64,000 nt of DNA from Acidaminococcus sp. (GCA_022482815.1 JAKVOM010000001.1:1488001-1552000), one strand, 5' to 3'; numbered from the stretch's first letter, positions 37,785 through 46,880 are shown. Program-made: numbers and translations. The notes: generated by a model not told the origin, from the sequence alone.

Positions 37785-38116
37785 AAAAATAAAAAGCGCT
37801 TTTGGCTTTTTGCCTATGGCGTTTAGCCTAGGCGCTGGAAGATGACAAAGTGGCTGGTGGCTAGCCAATAGTGGTTAGTACCAAAGTGTTGGAAGTAATT
37901 CATTTAGCGGATTCTGAAAGAAGAATTACAGCAGCAGTTAATTTAGCCTTCGGTAAAGAAGTCACCCGCAAGTGGCCCCTCTTCAAGGCCGCGCTGTGGC
38001 GTCGGAGAGGGTCTCCTTGGTCATTTTTCTTCCACGGGCGACATGCGGCCAGCGACCGGCGACCTGCGTAAAAGGGATTGTGAAATAGTGCGTATGCATT
38101 ATTTCACAGTCCCTTT
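37785..38116 (-). repeat. dispersed repeat R1, copy C (reverse orientation)
   Basis: Read on the minus strand, it starts with the hairpin TATTTCACA/TTGTGAAATA region (38071-38116), then TTTTACGCAGGTCGCCGG, TCGCTGGCCGC and GTGGAAGAAAAATG, a non-repeated middle of about 150 bp, and ends GCCAAAAGCGCTTTTTATT, matching the tail of the copy at 62323-62545. No credible gene is inside. It fills nearly the whole birA-coaX spacer. Confidence 0.7.
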
Positions 38117-38239
38117 TTCTTTAAAAAAGGTTGCACCTTTGTTTAATTTTGGTATAATAGAAACGTTTATGGGCCTAGTTCAAGAGGCGGCAGACCCGAA
38201 TATACGGAATAGATCCTGTATTTTTGGAGGAAAGTCGAA

Positions 38240-39010
38240 ATGTTAATGGTAATGGATGTCGGCAATACGAACATTGTAGTAGGTGTCCACGACGGCAAAG
38301 AGTGGCTCGCTCACTGGCGGCTGTCCAGCAGTCGTTCTCGTACGTCCGACGAATTCGGAATCTTACTTGGCAGCATGTTTAACTATACGGGTGTGGAGAT
38401 GGGTGATGTTACGCACATCATTATTTCTACGGTTGTGCCGCCGCTGCTTGTTCCTTTGTGCAACATGTGCAAGCGTTACTTCCATGTTACGCCTTTTGTT
38501 GTAACAAGCGAAATCAACACCGGCCTGAAGCTCGATTATGATCATCCTAATGAAATCGGTGCTGACCGCATTGTTAACGCTGTGGCAGCTCACCATATGT
38601 ACGGGGACAAGGGCAATCTGATCATCATCGATTTCGGTACGGCAACTACATTCTGCGCGCTGCGTCCGGATGGGGAATACCTGGGCGGTGCGATTGCCCC
38701 GGGCATCGGGATTTCTACGGAAGCCCTCTTCCAGAAAGCTGCAAAATTGCCGCGTATTGAACTGATTAAACCACCTAAGACCATTTGTCATGATACGATT
38801 CATGCAATGCGTTCCGGCGTGATTTTCGGGTTTGTCGGCCAGATGGACGGCATCATCACCCGCATGAAAGAAGAATTGGGCGGACAGGCCTTCGTCGTTG
38901 TAACGGGTGGGTTTGGCCGGCTGATGGCTTCTGAATCCAAACTCGTTGATGTAGTCGAACCGAACCTGACGCTCGAAGGGCTGCGCATCCTGCATGAGAT
39001 GAACAGCTGA
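38240..39010 (+). CDS. coaX: type III pantothenate kinase
   Basis: A 256-residue ASKHA-fold kinase catalysing the first step of CoA synthesis. ATP-binding motif MDVGNTNIVVG (about residues 5-15), pantothenate-side GADRIVNAVAAHHMYG (about 106-121), catalytic DFGTATTFCAL (about 129-139) and GGAIAPGI are all present. TTGGAGGAAA precedes ATG 38240; a second ATG two codons on is possible. In Bacilli coaX follows ftsH, which fits this order if birA is disregarded. Confidence 0.95.
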   Translation: MLMVMDVGNTNIVVGVHDGKEWLAHWRLSSSRSRTSDEFGILLGSMFNYTGVEMGDVTHIIISTVVPPLLVPLCNMCKRYFHVTPFVVTSEINTGLKLDYDHPNEIGADRIVNAVAAHHMYGDKGNLIIIDFGTATTFCALRPDGEYLGGAIAPGIGISTEALFQKAAKLPRIELIKPPKTICHDTIHAMRSGVIFGFVGQMDGIITRMKEELGGQAFVVVTGGFGRLMASESKLVDVVEPNLTLEGLRILHEMNS

Positions 39011-39023
39011 TTGGAAGCAAAGC

Positions 39024-39067
39024 AGATTCCCGTTTTTGAATTAGTTCGGAAATGGGAATCTTTTTTA
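39024..39067 (+). terminator. terminator after coaX
   Basis: AGATTCCC (39024-39031) and GGGAATCT (39054-39061) with further A/T pairs inside and a T-run after. Confidence 0.85.
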
Positions 39068-39074
39068 TTGACTT

Positions 39075-39225
39075 CTCAGGTGCATGTCGCTGGCCGCGGG
39101 TCGCATTGTGGGAAGCAAAATTGCTGCAGCAATTTTGCAATTATCATAATAAAACAGGCTCTTAAATAGGGGCTAAACTAAATGCTAAATGCGCTTTTTA
39201 TCCTTGCTATCGGCTAACTGCCAAC
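39075..39225 (+). repeat. dispersed repeat R1, copy D
   Basis: GTCGCTGGCCGCGGGTCGC, then AAGCAAAATTGC-TGCA-GCAATTTTGC (hairpin) and ATAATAAAAC, then CTAAACTAAATGCTAAATGCG and GCTATCGGCTAACTGCC. Same order as the other R1 copies, but with the middle hairpin more symmetric. Confidence 0.65.
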
Positions 39226-39252
39226 AGCTTGCTTTTCCAGGAAGGAGAAACC

Positions 39253-40221
39253 ATGTTCAATCAATTGGTACTGGCAAAGATTCCGGTCGTGCTTGCCCCC
39301 ATGGCAGGGGTTACGGATTTACCGTTCCGGGTTATCTGTCGGGAAGAGGGAGCCGATTATACGGTGTCCGAAATGGTAAGTGCCAAGGCACTTCTGTTCC
39401 GCAACCAAAAGACCTTTGCCATGCTGCGTATCGATCCGCATGAGCACCCGACAGCCATTCAGCTCTTTGGTTCCGTGCCGGCGGAGATGGCTGCGGCAGG
39501 CAAGATTGTTGAGGAAAGCGGCGCTGATATCATCGATGTGAATATGGGTTGTCCTGTACACAAAATTGTAGCTAACGGAGAGGGTTCAGCCTTGATGAAA
39601 GATCCGCAGCGGGCTTATGCGATTCTGGCCGCTCTTGTCGATGCCGTGAGCGTTCCCGTGACCGTAAAAATTCGGGCCGGATGGGACGATGCTCATCAAA
39701 ATGCTGCTGAAATTGCACAGCTTGCGGAAAAAGCGGGCTGCGCCGCCGTAGCGGTTCATGGCAGGACACGCTCTCAGTTTTATCAGGGCAAGGCCGATTG
39801 GAAAATCATCCGGACCGTCAAGGAAAGCGTTTCCATTCCGGTTTTTGGCAACGGTGACATCTTTTCTGCTGATGACGCTCTGCGCATGAAGAAAGAAACG
39901 GGCTGTGACGGCGTTATGATTGCCCGCGGGGCACAAGGGAATCCCTGGATTTTTCGGGAAGTGAAGGCGGCTTTTGAGGGCCGTCCTGTTCCAGCCGTTA
40001 CTCTTGAGGAACGCTTCGCCATGATTCGACGCCATCTCCGCGACCTTATCGCATTTAAAGGTGAACGGATTGCGGTCAGGGAAATGCGTCATCATGGGGC
40101 ATGCTACTTATCAGGGCTGCCGCACAGCGCCTATTACCGCAATGCAATCAACCAAACTCAGACACAGGAAGGCCTCCTGGCCGTCCTCGATGAATATGAA
40201 CAAAAACTCCTGTTGGATTAA
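39253..40221 (+). CDS. dusB: tRNA-dihydrouridine synthase (DusB-type)
   Basis: A 322-residue flavoenzyme that reduces uridine to dihydrouridine in the tRNA D-loop. The FMN-binding TIM barrel begins VVLAPMAGVTDLPFRVIC; the catalytic cysteine is in VNMGCPVHKIVANGEGSALM (about residue 100), and HGRTRSQFYQGKADW and GNGDIFSADDA are the FMN phosphate contacts. ATG 39253 is chosen for GGAAGGAG; an in-frame start at 39229 has no ribosome site. Single-gene unit ended by a terminator. Confidence 0.94.
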   Translation: MFNQLVLAKIPVVLAPMAGVTDLPFRVICREEGADYTVSEMVSAKALLFRNQKTFAMLRIDPHEHPTAIQLFGSVPAEMAAAGKIVEESGADIIDVNMGCPVHKIVANGEGSALMKDPQRAYAILAALVDAVSVPVTVKIRAGWDDAHQNAAEIAQLAEKAGCAAVAVHGRTRSQFYQGKADWKIIRTVKESVSIPVFGNGDIFSADDALRMKKETGCDGVMIARGAQGNPWIFREVKAAFEGRPVPAVTLEERFAMIRRHLRDLIAFKGERIAVREMRHHGACYLSGLPHSAYYRNAINQTQTQEGLLAVLDEYEQKLLLD

Positions 40222-40237
40222 ACCGACAGGAGTTTTT
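40202..40237 (+). terminator. terminator overlapping the dusB stop
   Basis: AAAAACTCCTGT (40202-40213) and ACAGGAGTTTTT (40226-40237). The left arm is inside the last codons of dusB. Confidence 0.9.
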
Positions 40238-40283
40238 AATAGTAGAAATTTCAAAAATAAAAGCACCAGTCCTCTTATTCGCC

Positions 40284-40440
40284 CAAGTTAAGCCAAACCG
40301 TAAGGTTTGGAATTCCTCTGCCACCTCCGTCCTTTAGGAAGGAGGGTGGACCACGAAGTGGTGGAGGAAGGTAAGAGGAGAACCGCAGTCAGCACTGACG
40401 GGAGGAAGCACTGACGCGTGTGGTGGAGGATCGTTTTTTC
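40284..40440. repeat. dispersed repeat R2, copy 3
   Basis: Begins AAGTTAAGCCAAACCGTAAG and carries the same stem CCAAACC-GTAA-GGTTTGG, ACCTCCGTCCTT/AAGGAGGGTGG, CCACGAAGTGG, and the shared GAACCGCAGTCAGCACTGAC block. The sequence from 40441 to 40560 is low in structure and includes GTACTAACCAC, shared with 18354. Confidence 0.7.
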
Positions 40441-40570
40441 TTTCGACTCCGCCTTTGCGGCCGCAGCCTGTTCATTTGATCCCTTGCTGCCGCAGGCGAG
40501 CTTGTACTAACCACGATTTCACTGACTACTTTCTTTTACGAATTTATAGTAAAAAACTATGATTTTCCCA

Positions 40571-40599
40571 TTGACAAATGAAACTCATTCGGTTAATAT
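40571..40599 (+). promoter_or_regulatory. copA promoter
   Basis: TTGACA (40571-40576), 17-bp spacer, TAATAT (40594-40599), 64 bp ahead of copA. Confidence 0.7.
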
Positions 40600-40611
40600 A
40601 AGCATAAAGAC

Positions 40612-40630
40612 AATACCTAGGTAGGGTATT
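40612..40630 (+). promoter_or_regulatory. candidate metal-responsive operator at copA
   Basis: Inverted repeat AATACC-N7-GGTATT centred about 20 bp after the -10 box, where a bound repressor would block transcription. It resembles the palindromes used by CsoR- or CopY-like copper repressors; no such regulator gene is present in the window. Confidence 0.5.
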
Positions 40631-40662
40631 AGCGATAGAGCTTTCGAAGGAGGTATCCTCTT

Positions 40663-43600
40663 ATGAAACAATTTAAGGTCGAGGGTATGACATGTGCATC
40701 GTGTCAGGCCCACGTTGAAAAGGCCGTAGCGTCTGTTCCGGGCGTCAAGTCCGTTTCTGTTTCCCTGCTGACGAACAGCATGGGTGTGGAAGGAACCGCT
40801 GCGGATGAAGCTATTATCAAAGCTGTAGAAGATGCCGGGTATGGCGCCGCTCCTAAGGATGGGACAGCTGTATCCAAGAAGGCGGCTGAAGAAGACGCCC
40901 TGAAGGATACGGAGACGCCGAAACTGAAGCGTCGTCTCGCTTATTCTATAGGTTTCCTGCTCGTATTGATGTACCTCACCATGGGGCACAACATGTTGAA
41001 TTTCCCTCTCCCGGCGTTCCTCGAAGGAAATCTCTTCGGAATGGGCATTACACAGATGCTCCTGGCCCTCATTGTGATGTTCATCAATAGAGCATTCTTC
41101 GTCAGCGGTTTCAAGAGCTTGCGTCACCTGGCTCCGAACATGGATACGCTCGTCGCTCTGGGCAGCGGGGTTTCTTTCCTCTGGAGTCTTTACGTACTCT
41201 ATAATCTGACGTATCTGAGCAGTCAGGGCTGGGCCTACAGCGAACTCTTCCCGATTTATCGGTCGGATCTGTATTTTGAATCGGCAGCCATGATCCCTGC
41301 TCTTATCACTGTCGGCAAGACACTCGAATCAATTTCCAAGGGCCGTACGACGGATGCCCTCAAAGGGCTCATGAAGCTGTCCCCAAAGACAGCTGTCCTT
41401 CTCATTGACGGCAAGGAACAGACCGTTCCTATCGAGACGGTCAAAGCGGGAGATATCTTCGTTGTCCGTCCCGGTGAAAATATCCCTGTCGACGGCGAAG
41501 TCATCAAAGGTGAAAGTGCTGTCAATGAAGCGGCTCTGACAGGCGAAAGCCTGCCGGTTGATAAGAAGCCGGGCGACAAGGTCCAGACGGCTACGACGAA
41601 CCAGTCCGGATACCTGGAATGCCGCGCAACCCGCGTCGGCGAGGACACGACCCTTTCGCAGATTATTAAACTTGTCAGCGATGCTTCGGCAACGAAGGCC
41701 CCGATTGCCCGTATTGCCGATAAGGTTTCCATGTACTTTGTTCCGACCATCATCGGTCTGGCTGTCATCGCAACCATCGGCTGGCTTGTGGCAGGGGCTA
41801 CCGTAGGACAGGCTATTGCCCGCGGTATTGCTATCCTCGTCATTGCCTGCCCGTGCGCTCTGGGTCTCGCAACACCGGTTGCTATCATGGTTGGCAACGG
41901 CGTCGGTGCTAAAAACGGCATCCTCTTTAAGACGTCCGAATCCCTTGAAGTGGCAGGGAAGGTCAGCATTGTAGCACTTGATAAGACGGGAACCATCACT
42001 AAAGGGGAACCGAAGGTGACGGACATTGTTCCTGCTGCCGGCGTCTCCGAAGCAGAGCTCCTGGAAGCTGCTAATGATCTTGAACAAAAATCCGAGCATC
42101 CTCTGGCTCGTGCTATCGTTGAAGAGGCAGAAAATCGGAATCTTACGGCTCACCCCGTGGATCAGTTCTCCATCCTGCCGGGCAACGGCCTGACAGCGCA
42201 GCGGGAAGGGAGCAAGCTGATCGGCGGCAGCCTTTCTTATATCAAATCTGTGACGGCTCTTGATAAGAGCCTTGAAGAAAAGGCGGAAGAACTGGCCGGC
42301 CGCGGCCGTACGCCGCTTCTCTTTGCCCGCGATGGTTCTCCTTTGGGTATCATTGCCGTCGCTGATGTTATCAAGGAAGATTCTCCGAAGGCCATTAAGG
42401 AACTGCAGAATATGGGCATCACGGTTGTTATGCTGACCGGCGATAATGAAAAGACCGCTGCAAGCATTGGCCGTGAAGCCGGTGTGGACCGCGTCATTGC
42501 CGGTGTCCTCCCTGATGGGAAGGAATCTGTCATCCGTGAGCTCCAGAAATACGGAAAAGTTGCTATGGTCGGTGACGGTATCAACGATGCACCTGCTCTT
42601 ACGCGGGCTGATATCGGCATTGCCATTGGAGCCGGTGCCGATGTAGCCATTGATTCAGCCGATATCGTCCTCATGAACAGCAAACTTACCGATGTTTCGG
42701 CTGCCGTTCGCCTCAGCCGGAGTACCGTCAGAAATATCCATGAAAACCTCTTCTGGGCGTTCTTCTATAACATGATCTGCATTCCTCTTGCCGCCGGTCT
42801 TGTCGCCGGTATCAAGATGAACCCGATGGTAGGTGCCGCGGCGATGAGTCTTTCAAGCTTCACGGTATGCATGAATGCACTGCGTCTTAACCTTACGAAG
42901 GTTCATGATCCCAGTGGGGATAAGAAGCGTCAGGGCGTGACTATTGGTGAAGTCAAAGTCGCAAGACCGGCCGTCAAGGCAGTTCCTCAGGCCGCAAAAG
43001 CTGTAGAGGAGGCAGACCTTGTCGTAACGGGTATGACTTGCGAACACTGCGAAGCTCACGTGAAAAAAGCCTTGGAAGACCTCTCCGGTATTGAAAGTGC
43101 CAAGGCAGATCACACGACGAATAACGTTCACGTAGCGCTGAGTGCACCACTTGATGAAAAGGCTGTAAAGGAAGCCATTACGAATGCCGGCTACACCTAT
43201 GAAGGCGTGAAGGCTAAAGCCGAACCGAAGACGGAAGAAGCTGACCTCGTTGTGACGGGTATGATGTGCGCCCACTGCGAAGGTACCGTGAAAAAGGCCC
43301 TGGAGGGACTTTCCGGTATCGTAAGCGCCCAGGCGGATCATACGAAGAATAATGTTCACGTGACGTTCAGTGCGCCTCTTGATGAAAAGACTGTCAAAGA
43401 AGCTGTTGCCAAGGCGGGTTATACCTATGAAGGTATGGCCCCTGCGGCAAAGGGCGCCGGCGAATCGGCCCTGACTCTCCACGTGACGGGTATGATGTGT
43501 GCCCACTGCGAAGGCCGTGTCAAGAAGGCTCTCGAAAGTCTTCCTGAAATCAAGGAAGCTGTCCCTAATCATGAAACGGGAGAAGTAGCTGTGACATTGA

Positions 43601-43668
43601 CGGGACCGTTCCCGAAGGAAGCCGCTCAGAAAGCAATTGAGAAGGCGGGGTATGAACTCGTCTCTTAA
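40663..43668 (+). CDS. copA: copper-exporting P1B-type ATPase with C-terminal triple HMA extension
   Basis: A 1001-residue Cu+ pump, longer than the usual 750-820. One N-terminal HMA domain has MTCASC (residues 9-14); then come eight membrane helices with the ion-path motif CPC (396-398), actuator TGES, phosphorylation site DKTGT (D440 onward), HP in SEHPLARA and GDGINDAP. After the last helices, from about residue 785, three more HMA domains follow: MTCEHC (791-796), MMCAHC (867-872) and MMCAHC (944-949), spaced 76-77 residues. The first two are close copies at DNA level, a tandem duplication. It exports Cu+ (or Ag+) from the cytoplasm. Controlled by its own promoter and a candidate operator. 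Confidence 0.95.
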   Translation: MKQFKVEGMTCASCQAHVEKAVASVPGVKSVSVSLLTNSMGVEGTAADEAIIKAVEDAGYGAAPKDGTAVSKKAAEEDALKDTETPKLKRRLAYSIGFLLVLMYLTMGHNMLNFPLPAFLEGNLFGMGITQMLLALIVMFINRAFFVSGFKSLRHLAPNMDTLVALGSGVSFLWSLYVLYNLTYLSSQGWAYSELFPIYRSDLYFESAAMIPALITVGKTLESISKGRTTDALKGLMKLSPKTAVLLIDGKEQTVPIETVKAGDIFVVRPGENIPVDGEVIKGESAVNEAALTGESLPVDKKPGDKVQTATTNQSGYLECRATRVGEDTTLSQIIKLVSDASATKAPIARIADKVSMYFVPTIIGLAVIATIGWLVAGATVGQAIARGIAILVIACPCALGLATPVAIMVGNGVGAKNGILFKTSESLEVAGKVSIVALDKTGTITKGEPKVTDIVPAAGVSEAELLEAANDLEQKSEHPLARAIVEEAENRNLTAHPVDQFSILPGNGLTAQREGSKLIGGSLSYIKSVTALDKSLEEKAEELAGRGRTPLLFARDGSPLGIIAVADVIKEDSPKAIKELQNMGITVVMLTGDNEKTAASIGREAGVDRVIAGVLPDGKESVIRELQKYGKVAMVGDGINDAPALTRADIGIAIGAGADVAIDSADIVLMNSKLTDVSAAVRLSRSTVRNIHENLFWAFFYNMICIPLAAGLVAGIKMNPMVGAAAMSLSSFTVCMNALRLNLTKVHDPSGDKKRQGVTIGEVKVARPAVKAVPQAAKAVEEADLVVTGMTCEHCEAHVKKALEDLSGIESAKADHTTNNVHVALSAPLDEKAVKEAITNAGYTYEGVKAKAEPKTEEADLVVTGMMCAHCEGTVKKALEGLSGIVSAQADHTKNNVHVTFSAPLDEKTVKEAVAKAGYTYEGMAPAAKGAGESALTLHVTGMMCAHCEGRVKKALESLPEIKEAVPNHETGEVAVTLTGPFPKEAAQKAIEKAGYELVS

Positions 43669-43674
43669 AAAAGA

Positions 43675-43725
43675 ACGCGAGTCGCAGGCCGCTGGCCGCA
43701 CTGTAGGAAACAAACCGTAAACGGT
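43675..43725 (+). repeat. dispersed repeat R1, short copy E
   Basis: GAGTCGCAGGCCGCTGGCCGC ... GTAGGAAACAAACCGTAAACGGTT, only the first third of the family. Confidence 0.45.
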
Positions 43726-43734
43726 TAAAAAATG

Positions 43735-43778
43735 AAAACAGAGTGAAGCGATGAAAAGTCGTTCCACTCTGTTTTTTT
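43735..43778 (+). terminator. terminator after copA
   Basis: AACAGAGTG (43737-43745) and CACTCTGTT (43765-43773), extended by imperfect pairs inside, followed by seven T residues. Confidence 0.88.
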
Positions 43779-44069
43779 GTGTGTGTAAAAATTTACTAGC
43801 TGCGGGGCACCGTTTGCTGAGGCATGAGTCAGGGTTTTTAGACACGCTCCGTAAAGAAAAATTCAGGTTTGAGAACAAATAAATCCGGGTTGAGGACAGT
43901 AATGAATTGTGAATTTTTTGTGAACTCGTGTACACGAAAAATAAGTCAAAGGAAAAAATCCAAGGTTTTTATCAGAATAGGAATTGTTATTAAAACAGAA
44001 TATCCAATATTTTAAGAGTATTTTTTTGTACTTTAAAAATAAAGAAAACGTTAAATTCCATTTGCAGAG
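43779..44069. other. AT-rich junction region upstream of the transposase remnant
   Basis: 291 bp with no gene seen. It holds a 12-bp perfect palindrome TCGTGTACACGA (43926-43937) and two imperfect direct repeats (GGTTTGAGAACAAATAA near 43866 and GGGTTGAGGACAGTAAT near 43892). Base composition drops sharply compared with copA. The missing 5' part of the transposase is not found in any frame here. Confidence 0.4.
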
Positions 44070-44693
44070 TTGAATATGGCAGACGATGTTACCCTTGACG
44101 GCATTATTGAGGCTGACGAAACTTTTTTCGCCATCTCGTACAAGGGCAATCATAGCAAGAGTAAGACATTTGCTATGCCACGCAAGGCTCATAAGCGTGG
44201 TCATTCTACACATATCAGAGGCTTGTCCCAAGAAAAGGTATGTGTTCCTTGTGCGGTTAATAGGAATGGCTTGTCTATCTCCAAGATTACGAATACTGGT
44301 AGAGTTTCTACAAGAGATTTACATCATATTTATGATGGTAGGATTAAGACCAATTCCACTCTTGTTACGGACAAGATGAACTCCTATGTGAGATTTACAA
44401 ATGCCAATGGCATTGACCTTGTGCAGTTAAAGACTGGCAAAGCCAAGAAAGGCATTTATAATATCCAACATATCAATAGCTACCATAGCCAGCTAAAGAG
44501 GTTTATGCGTGGCTTTAACGGTGTTTCTACCAAGTATCTGAACAACTATCTTGTGTGGAATAACCTTGTAAATTACGCCAAAGAAAGCGACATGGAGAAA
44601 AGGAACATCTTCTTAACTTTTGTTTTGGCAACATTGAAAACTGCTAAATGCAGAGATTTATCAAACAGACCAGCAGTTCCTCTGGTCGCCTAA
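44070..44693 (+). pseudogene. IS1595-family transposase, 5'-truncated
   Basis: About 207 residues of an ISXO2-like DDE transposase: LDGIIEADETFF is the first catalytic strand, followed by the insert region with SYKGNHSKS and RKAHKRGHS, a second acidic segment TLVTDKMNSY, and HINSYHSQLKRFMRGFNGVSTKYLNNYLVW with the terminal catalytic part. The N-terminal zinc-ribbon and DNA-binding part of the family is absent: a stop lies 15 bp before the first usable codon. AT-rich and unlike its neighbours; acquired DNA. Probably inactive. It precedes the resistance gene in the order known for MTnSag1-like elements. Confidence 0.82.
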
Positions 44694-44716
44694 TTAGAAT
44701 TTGTGGAGATGATAAG

Positions 44717-45211
44717 ATGGTCAATATAACAGATGTAAAACAGATTCTTCAATTTGCAATAGATGCGGAGATTAAAGTCTTTCTTGATGGTGGCTGGGGT
44801 GTAGATGCTCTTCTTGGATATCAGTCAAGAGCCCATAATGATATTGACATTTTTGTAGAAAAGAACGATTATCAGAACTTTATAGAAATAATGAAAGCTA
44901 ATGGCTTTTATGAGATTAAGATGGAATATACAACATTGAACCATACTGTATGGGAAGATTTGAAAAACAGAATTATTGATTTGCATTGTTTTGAATATAC
45001 GGACGAAGGTGAAATTCTTTATGATGGGGATTGTTTTCCGGTAGAAACTTTTTCGGGTAAAGGAAGAATTGAGGAAATAGAGGTTTCCTGTATTGAACCA
45101 TATAGTCAAGTAATGTTCCATCTGGGATACGAGTTTGATGAAAATGATGCACATGATGTGAAGTTATTGTGTGAGACACTTCATATCGAAATTCCAAATG
45201 AGTATAGATAA
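44717..45211 (+). CDS. lnu(C): lincosamide nucleotidyltransferase Lnu(C)
   Basis: A 164-residue enzyme that adenylylates lincosamides such as lincomycin and so inactivates them. The nucleotidyltransferase core is visible: FLDGGWGVDALLG (about residues 22-34) and NDIDIFVEK with the metal-binding aspartates (about 41-49), and RIIDLHCFEY as the third acidic strand. Length and sequence match Lnu(C) as remembered, including its typical linkage to an IS1595-type transposase on mobilisable MTnSag1. GGAG lies 9 bp before ATG 44717. AT-rich composition, unlike the host genes, points to recent transfer. Exact allele needs a database comparison. Confidence 0.88.
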   Translation: MVNITDVKQILQFAIDAEIKVFLDGGWGVDALLGYQSRAHNDIDIFVEKNDYQNFIEIMKANGFYEIKMEYTTLNHTVWEDLKNRIIDLHCFEYTDEGEILYDGDCFPVETFSGKGRIEEIEVSCIEPYSQVMFHLGYEFDENDAHDVKLLCETLHIEIPNEYR

Positions 45212-45228
45212 CTGCAAATAACAGTTTG

Positions 45229-45252
45229 TAGGGGAGTTCTGATACTCCCCTA
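45229..45252 (+). terminator. terminator after lnu(C)
   Basis: TAGGGGAGT and ACTCCCCTA, perfect 9-bp stem with a 6-nt loop; followed by TAAAAA, so only a weak T-run. Confidence 0.7.
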
Positions 45253-45257
45253 TAAAA

Positions 45258-45294
45258 ATGGCTATTTATCAACTGTTTGTTGTGACATAGCCAT
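45258..45294. other. inverted repeat at the right side of the lnu(C) segment
   Basis: ATGGCTAT (45258-45265) and ATAGCCAT (45287-45294) around a 21-nt loop. It could be part of a mobilisation site or the element end; neither can be proven here. Confidence 0.35.
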
Positions 45295-45418
45295 AAAATT
45301 AAACAGATAAGAAATGATAAAAAGAATTTTTTATAATAAATGAATAGTTTTTAAGAATGCTTACAATTAGTAAAAACCTTGATTTATCCATATTTGAAAG
45401 GCAAGAATTTCCCTGTTA

Positions 45419-45448
45419 TTGCCAAGTTTCCTGTCCTTCATGTATAAT
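45419..45448 (+). promoter_or_regulatory. promoter of the exopolysaccharide/c-di-GMP operon
   Basis: TTGCCA (45419-45424), 18-bp spacer, TATAAT (45443-45448) with TG directly before it. The next gene starts about 100 bp downstream; the leader has no recognisable c-di-GMP riboswitch. Confidence 0.7.
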
Positions 45449-45551
45449 ATGATGTAATTGTTTTATATTAAAAGAAAAGTTAAGATAAATAAAATCAGAA
45501 TTGTTTTTCATGGCATTCCATGGAAGGAGAAACGGGGGGAAGAATAGCAGC

Positions 45552-46856
45552 ATGGCAGCGCAGAATCACATATGGTCACGGAATGGTGTCGCAATTGACA
45601 AAGACTTCATCCATGACGACGTAATCAATCCCGAAGAAGCTTTCCAGCAGCTGATGTTTCAATTCAGCCAGCATTTTGGCGGGAAGAGCATTTATATACT
45701 CGAAAAAATAGGTCCCGATAACTTTACCATGACTCATGAATGGAAAGTTGCTTCGAATACGGCGCAGGAGCTTCACAGTGTTTTCTCTTCCGATGAAGTA
45801 GGAAAACGCTTTCCCGGTATCTGGGAAAAAGAAGTTGTTGAGACTTCGGAAGCCTATGCAGCGCTTCTCAAGCGATATGACAACGTGGTTGGCCTCATCG
45901 TTTTTGAAAAGGAAGAAAAGAAAGATTCCCGGAATCTCCTGCAGACGGTTCGTCTTATGGGCTTTTTCGTTTCCACCCTGCTGTACTACTGGAAGCTTAT
46001 TGAACGGCTCCATACTTTGGGCTATATAGATGTGCTCACAGGAGTCGGAAATTTCAACAGTCTTTTGTCAGCGTTGGACCATTTGCCCGATGAGGAGAGT
46101 CTTGGTGTGATTTTTGCCGATGTGTCGGGGCTTAAGCAAGTCAACGATAATTACGGACATGAAGCAGGCAATGAACTCCTGAAAAAAGTGACAGGAAGTT
46201 CGATACGAGTCTTCCCTAAGCAGCATGTGTTCCGCGTCGGCGGCGATGAATTCATTATTCTCGAGGGAGGCATAAAGGAAGACGAATTCTCCAGGAAGGT
46301 ACGGGAACTTCGCCTTCTCATGAAATCCCGCAAAATCGATATTGCATTGGGATCCGTATGGGTGCCTGAGTTTACCATGGATTTTTCGGTCCTCAAGAAT
46401 CAGGCGGATTGGAAAATGTATGAAGAAAAGCGTTCCTTCTACCAGAAGAAAGGGAAGGAACTGCCCATTTATCAGCCCAGCAGTCCGGAGGAAATCGGTT
46501 TGCGCGTCAATTGCGATATTGTACCTTCACCTTTCTTCATTTTTGAAGTGGAACGGGATAAGACGGATGCCATTACAGATATCCGCATCGAGGCCGTGAA
46601 CAAGGCCTTTGCGGACTTGTTTGATATGAGACCGGACGAGTGGACCAATCGCTCCATTTTACCGCTCCTTAATGCAGCGGATCAGCCGGTTTGGAGCTAC
46701 ATTCACAAGATGGCCAACGAGAAGGAAAACGTGACATTCCGTATCAATAGCCGGTGCCTCAAGCAGGAAATGATGGCTTCCATGAAGATGACGTCCCGAC
46801 GTTATGGAACTTTTGTTATGATGCCTGTCGGGGACGCAAGCGCAACGATGTCATAA
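45552..46856 (+). CDS. GGDEF diguanylate cyclase with C-terminal PAS-like domain
   Basis: A 434-residue cytoplasmic protein. An N-terminal sensor-like region (about 1-160, GAF-like in appearance) precedes a GGDEF domain (about 170-310) with intact signature GGDEF (230-234) and the substrate segment LKQVNDNYGHEAGNELL. The inhibitory I-site RxxD expected nine residues before is absent. The last about 100 residues (PSPFFIFEVERDKT, IEAVNKAFADLFDMRPDEW) look like a PAS domain. Expected to make c-di-GMP. ATG 45552 sits behind GGGGGAAG; an earlier ATG at 45501 lacks one. First gene of the long operon. Confidence 0.85.
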   Translation: MAAQNHIWSRNGVAIDKDFIHDDVINPEEAFQQLMFQFSQHFGGKSIYILEKIGPDNFTMTHEWKVASNTAQELHSVFSSDEVGKRFPGIWEKEVVETSEAYAALLKRYDNVVGLIVFEKEEKKDSRNLLQTVRLMGFFVSTLLYYWKLIERLHTLGYIDVLTGVGNFNSLLSALDHLPDEESLGVIFADVSGLKQVNDNYGHEAGNELLKKVTGSSIRVFPKQHVFRVGGDEFIILEGGIKEDEFSRKVRELRLLMKSRKIDIALGSVWVPEFTMDFSVLKNQADWKMYEEKRSFYQKKGKELPIYQPSSPEEIGLRVNCDIVPSPFFIFEVERDKTDAITDIRIEAVNKAFADLFDMRPDEWTNRSILPLLNAADQPVWSYIHKMANEKENVTFRINSRCLKQEMMASMKMTSRRYGTFVMMPVGDASATMS

Positions 46857-46880
46857 CCTGTGAGCAAAGAAGGACTTCCT

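Noticed and set aside
37871-38071. Small open frame of 66 codons in the birA-coaX spacer
   Set aside because: It lies in the R1 repeat, has no ribosome site and no recognisable motif.
45450-45551. c-di-GMP riboswitch ahead of the GGDEF gene
   Set aside because: None of the GEMM class signature blocks can be found in the AT-rich leader.
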